Positions 6,131-7,817 of a DNA stretch of 7,817 bases are shown here, piece by piece. The stretch's first letter is position 1. The number at the start of each line of letters is the position of its first letter. Made by a program: the position numbers and the translations under genes. The DNA comes from DATFXF01 sp035258565. Lineage in GTDB: Bacteria; Acidobacteriota; Terriglobia; Acidiferrales; UBA7541. Below the pieces are notes generated by a model. That model was not told the DNA's origin, ran no database searches, and saw nothing but the letters and a program-made list of their open reading frames with translations. The stretch is taken from NCBI GenBank assembly GCA_035258565.1, contig DATFXF010000075.1, forward strand, positions 1 through 7,817. The letters are read 5' to 3'.

Positions 6131-6703
6131 ATGGCAAAACCTGGCATCACCAAGTACGCTACATTTGTAATCGTGCTACTGGTCAGCGGGGCCGTCGCCC
6201 TGGCCCAGACGCAGAGTTCATCTGCAGGTCTGCAGGTTAACCCGTCGCAAGTACAAAAGAAGGCGGGTACGCCACCGCCGGCGACCGGCACTACCAAGAC
6301 AAGCAGCGTCGGACAGAACGTGAAGGTGGCGACGCCCGCCGACTCCGATTCCTGGGCTGAGCAGATCGACGTGGACGGCAGCGGCACCGTCGAACAAACC
6401 AACCTGGTATGGGACAGCGCCGACAAAGTCCTGTTCGCCAGTTCTCCGGGGACGTTTACCTGTAGCAACGGCTCGACCGGTACGGGTGAACTGCTGGTCG
6501 CGGTCAACGGCACCGGCAATAAATTTGGACGCCCGGTCGGGTCAGGTTTCTGGGTAGCGTCCATGAATAAAGGCCAGTGCGGCGTCCCGGCTGGAACAAT
6601 GTGGGGTTGCAAGTTCAACGCCAGTGGCACAGCGACTGAGTGCGGCGTGGCCACAGTCGACCAGACGAACAACGACGTCATTCTCGTGACGTCACAGAAG
6701 TAA
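6131..6703 (+). CDS. Small secreted protein of unknown function
   Basis: I do not recognise a named family. The 190-residue product has a clear signal peptide: basic start, hydrophobic core TFVIVLLVSGAVALA, and a likely cleavage after Ala25 (ALA|Q). Residues 26-75 are Ser/Thr/Pro/Gln-rich and look like a flexible linker. A compact domain follows, with an EF-hand- or dockerin-like DVDGSGTVE at 80-88 (D80, D82, S84, E88; the usual acidic residue at loop position 12 is Asn) and four cysteines (C111, C150, C160, C171) that could form two disulfides outside the cytoplasm. There is no lipobox and no C-terminal anchor, so it is probably periplasmic or released. The start has a good Shine-Dalgarno site. 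A 309-residue open frame lies on the opposite strand but has no such signals. The next gene starts 58 bases after the stop and may be co-transcribed. That the product is secreted is fairly sure; the role is unknown. Confidence 0.85.
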   Translation: MAKPGITKYATFVIVLLVSGAVALAQTQSSSAGLQVNPSQVQKKAGTPPPATGTTKTSSVGQNVKVATPADSDSWAEQIDVDGSGTVEQTNLVWDSADKVLFASSPGTFTCSNGSTGTGELLVAVNGTGNKFGRPVGSGFWVASMNKGQCGVPAGTMWGCKFNASGTATECGVATVDQTNNDVILVTSQK

Positions 6704-6761
6704 CCAAGACTTTAGTGCAGCGGTTCTTCGAAGCAGTCGGCAGCACCGCCGCGACGAGCTA

Positions 6762-7298
6762 ATGCCAGGAGTAGTGGCCAAAGCGAAGGAGGAGGTCCGG
6801 AAGATCCTGGTGGTGGCAGTGTTCTTCTCCACCGGCTTCTGCCTGATCCATGTCTCCAACCGGCTGCTTACCGAGGGCTCACAAGTGGAACTCGCCAGCC
6901 TGACCCGCGCCATCTTTGGGGGGTTGATCGTGGCGAAGGTGCTGCTTGCCGTAGACATTCTTCCCTTTGTCCATGCCTTTCCCGGTAAGCCGCTGGCGCT
7001 CAACATCGGGTGGAAAACCTCGCTCTACGTTGCAGGGAGCGTGATTTTCCTCTATATCGAGCCGTTCTTGAAGCATCTCTTCAGGGGAGCGGGGCTGTTT
7101 GTATCCCACTCACGGGCATGGCAGGAACTTATGCTGCCGCGGACCTGGGCAACTGTGATCTGGTTGGCCATGCTGATGGCAGTCTTCGTGACTTTAAAAG
7201 AACTCAGCCGCGTGATCGGGAAAGACCAGTTGAAATATATGTTCTTCGGCCATAGGGGCAAGCGGGTCACGCAAGGCCGGTCTCGCGACGCAGCTTGA
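6762..7298 (+). CDS. Four-helix inner-membrane protein, conserved, unknown function
   Basis: A 178-residue protein with four predicted membrane helices at about 14-32, 46-67, 82-101 and 127-146, a basic N-terminus (AKAKEEVRK) and a basic tail. The layout, the second helix with its AKVLLAVD, and the ending KELSRVIGKDQLKYMFFG resemble a small membrane protein family common in soil bacteria and rhizobia that has no assigned function; this is recognition by eye. The ATG at 6762 has no strong ribosome site in front. A good AAGGAGG lies inside the gene (6786-6792), but a start after it would remove the basic N-terminus, so I keep 6762. It follows the secreted-protein gene by 58 bases on the same strand and converges with the DUF4239 gene. 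Confidence 0.82.
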   Translation: MPGVVAKAKEEVRKILVVAVFFSTGFCLIHVSNRLLTEGSQVELASLTRAIFGGLIVAKVLLAVDILPFVHAFPGKPLALNIGWKTSLYVAGSVIFLYIEPFLKHLFRGAGLFVSHSRAWQELMLPRTWATVIWLAMLMAVFVTLKELSRVIGKDQLKYMFFGHRGKRVTQGRSRDAA

Positions 7299-7347
7299 AA
7301 ACTCACAGATTCCTCACTGGGAACCCTTACCTCGACAAACACCAATA

Positions 7348-7362
7348 AGGGCCTATTGCCCT
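7348..7362 (-). terminator. Hairpin at the end of the DUF4239 gene
   Basis: AGGGC (7348-7352) and GCCCT (7358-7362) form a five-pair stem whose loop holds the TAG stop of the minus-strand gene. On the minus strand TATTGG and a later GTTTG follow, a weak T-rich tail. It lies between two converging genes and could serve both, but the support is thin. Confidence 0.25.
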
Positions 7363-7817
7363 CGCAGGGATTGAGAGAGGCTTATGAGATTTTGTGGAAC
7401 CACGTGAATGAGCCCGTGACGCGGGCTATCGATGTCAGCAATGAGAAAGAAAGCGGTAGACACCGCGAGTGGCATGACCAGCAACAGCCCTTGGCTTCTC
7501 CGGCGGGAGGTATAGCCGACTAAGAAATTACAGACAATGGCAATCACTAGCACCAGGCACCATGCTGCGATGGGGAGCCGGTTCCACCAGGCGGCCTGAG
7601 TGTAGCCCTGGGAATCCAATACATCGTTCATACCCGAAACCGCGAGGGCGACTGTTGGTGTTGGCTGCTTCGCGGTCGTTTGCACGATCGACCAGAGGTC
7701 GGTCTGCAATTGCGAGGTGTCGTGGGCGACTCGCCCCAGTTGATGCCTATCGTGAGATACATAAAACAGCACACGCTGGTCGAGATAGTTCTTCAGCGCT
7801 TCACGAACCCGGGCTGC
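7353..7817 (-). CDS. DUF4239 (bestrophin-like) membrane protein, C-terminal part
   Basis: The minus-strand frame is open to the right edge, so the visible 154 residues are the C-terminal part; an internal GTG at 7772 is not the real start (15 more residues, beginning AARVREALKNYLDQR, lie before it). The pattern fits DUF4239: an amphipathic segment with LDQRVLFYVSHD and DLWSIV, then a MNDVLDS motif, RLPIAAW leading into a membrane helix, a second helix VMPLAVSTAFFLI, and the closing block ADIDSPRHGLIHVVPQNLISL. Full proteins of this family are about 250-270 residues with two more helices near the N-terminus, here missing. They are sometimes called bestrophin-like, but a channel role is not shown. 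The gene converges with the four-helix membrane-protein gene, so the two are not co-transcribed. Confidence 0.78.
   Translation of the reverse strand, partial: AARVREALKNYLDQRVLFYVSHDRHQLGRVAHDTSQLQTDLWSIVQTTAKQPTPTVALAVSGMNDVLDSQGYTQAAWWNRLPIAAWCLVLVIAIVCNFLVGYTSRRRSQGLLLVMPLAVSTAFFLIADIDSPRHGLIHVVPQNLISLSQSLRGQ

Noticed and set aside
5752..6681. A 309-residue open frame on the minus strand covering the secreted-protein gene and the structured gap
   Set aside because: It has no ribosome site before its ATG, no recognisable domain, and it runs opposite a gene with a clear signal peptide and Shine-Dalgarno site. It looks like the antisense shadow of a GC-rich gene.
6686..6695. Palindrome GTGACGTCAC, with GACGTCA repeated 14 bases upstream
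   Set aside because: It falls inside the last codons of the secreted-protein gene (VTS) and has no other sign of being an operator; a 10-bp palindrome can arise by chance.

Overview
The window is moderately GC-rich bacterial DNA with well-spaced genes, purine-rich Shine-Dalgarno sites and several families (S1 sulfatase, DUF2252, stand-alone glycogen-debranching-like hydrolase, DUF4239) that commonly occur together in soil bacteria. Acidobacteriota is my best guess for the host. That is an impression from family content and style; there is no rRNA or other marker here to prove it. I see no mobile element, CRISPR array or tRNA.

Layout, left to right: (1) the 3' part of an arylsulfatase gene (+), open at the left edge. 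(2) A 462-base non-coding stretch with a hairpin and a 9-bp inverted repeat spanning 60 bases. (3) A DUF2252 gene (+), best started at 1720. (4) A 313-base convergent gap holding one copy of an imperfect intergenic repeat and short hairpins. (5) A large glycogen-debranching-enzyme-like gene on the minus strand (3446-5548). (6) A 582-base divergent gap whose right half holds a run of back-to-back hairpins, then a T-run and the second copy of the imperfect repeat. (7) A small secreted-protein gene (+) followed 58 bases later by a four-helix membrane-protein gene (+). (8) A converging DUF4239 membrane-protein gene (-), cut off by the right edge.

The genes do not form one pathway. The sulfatase and the debranching enzyme both act on sugars or sulfated compounds, but they are separated and on opposite strands. 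The secreted protein and the four-helix membrane protein are the only pair spaced like an operon. The most unusual part is the gap between the debranching enzyme and the secreted protein: at 5822-5977 I can draw three strong stem-loops and a terminator-like fourth, none explained by a protein gene. It may be a small RNA or a structured leader/attenuator for the secreted-protein gene.
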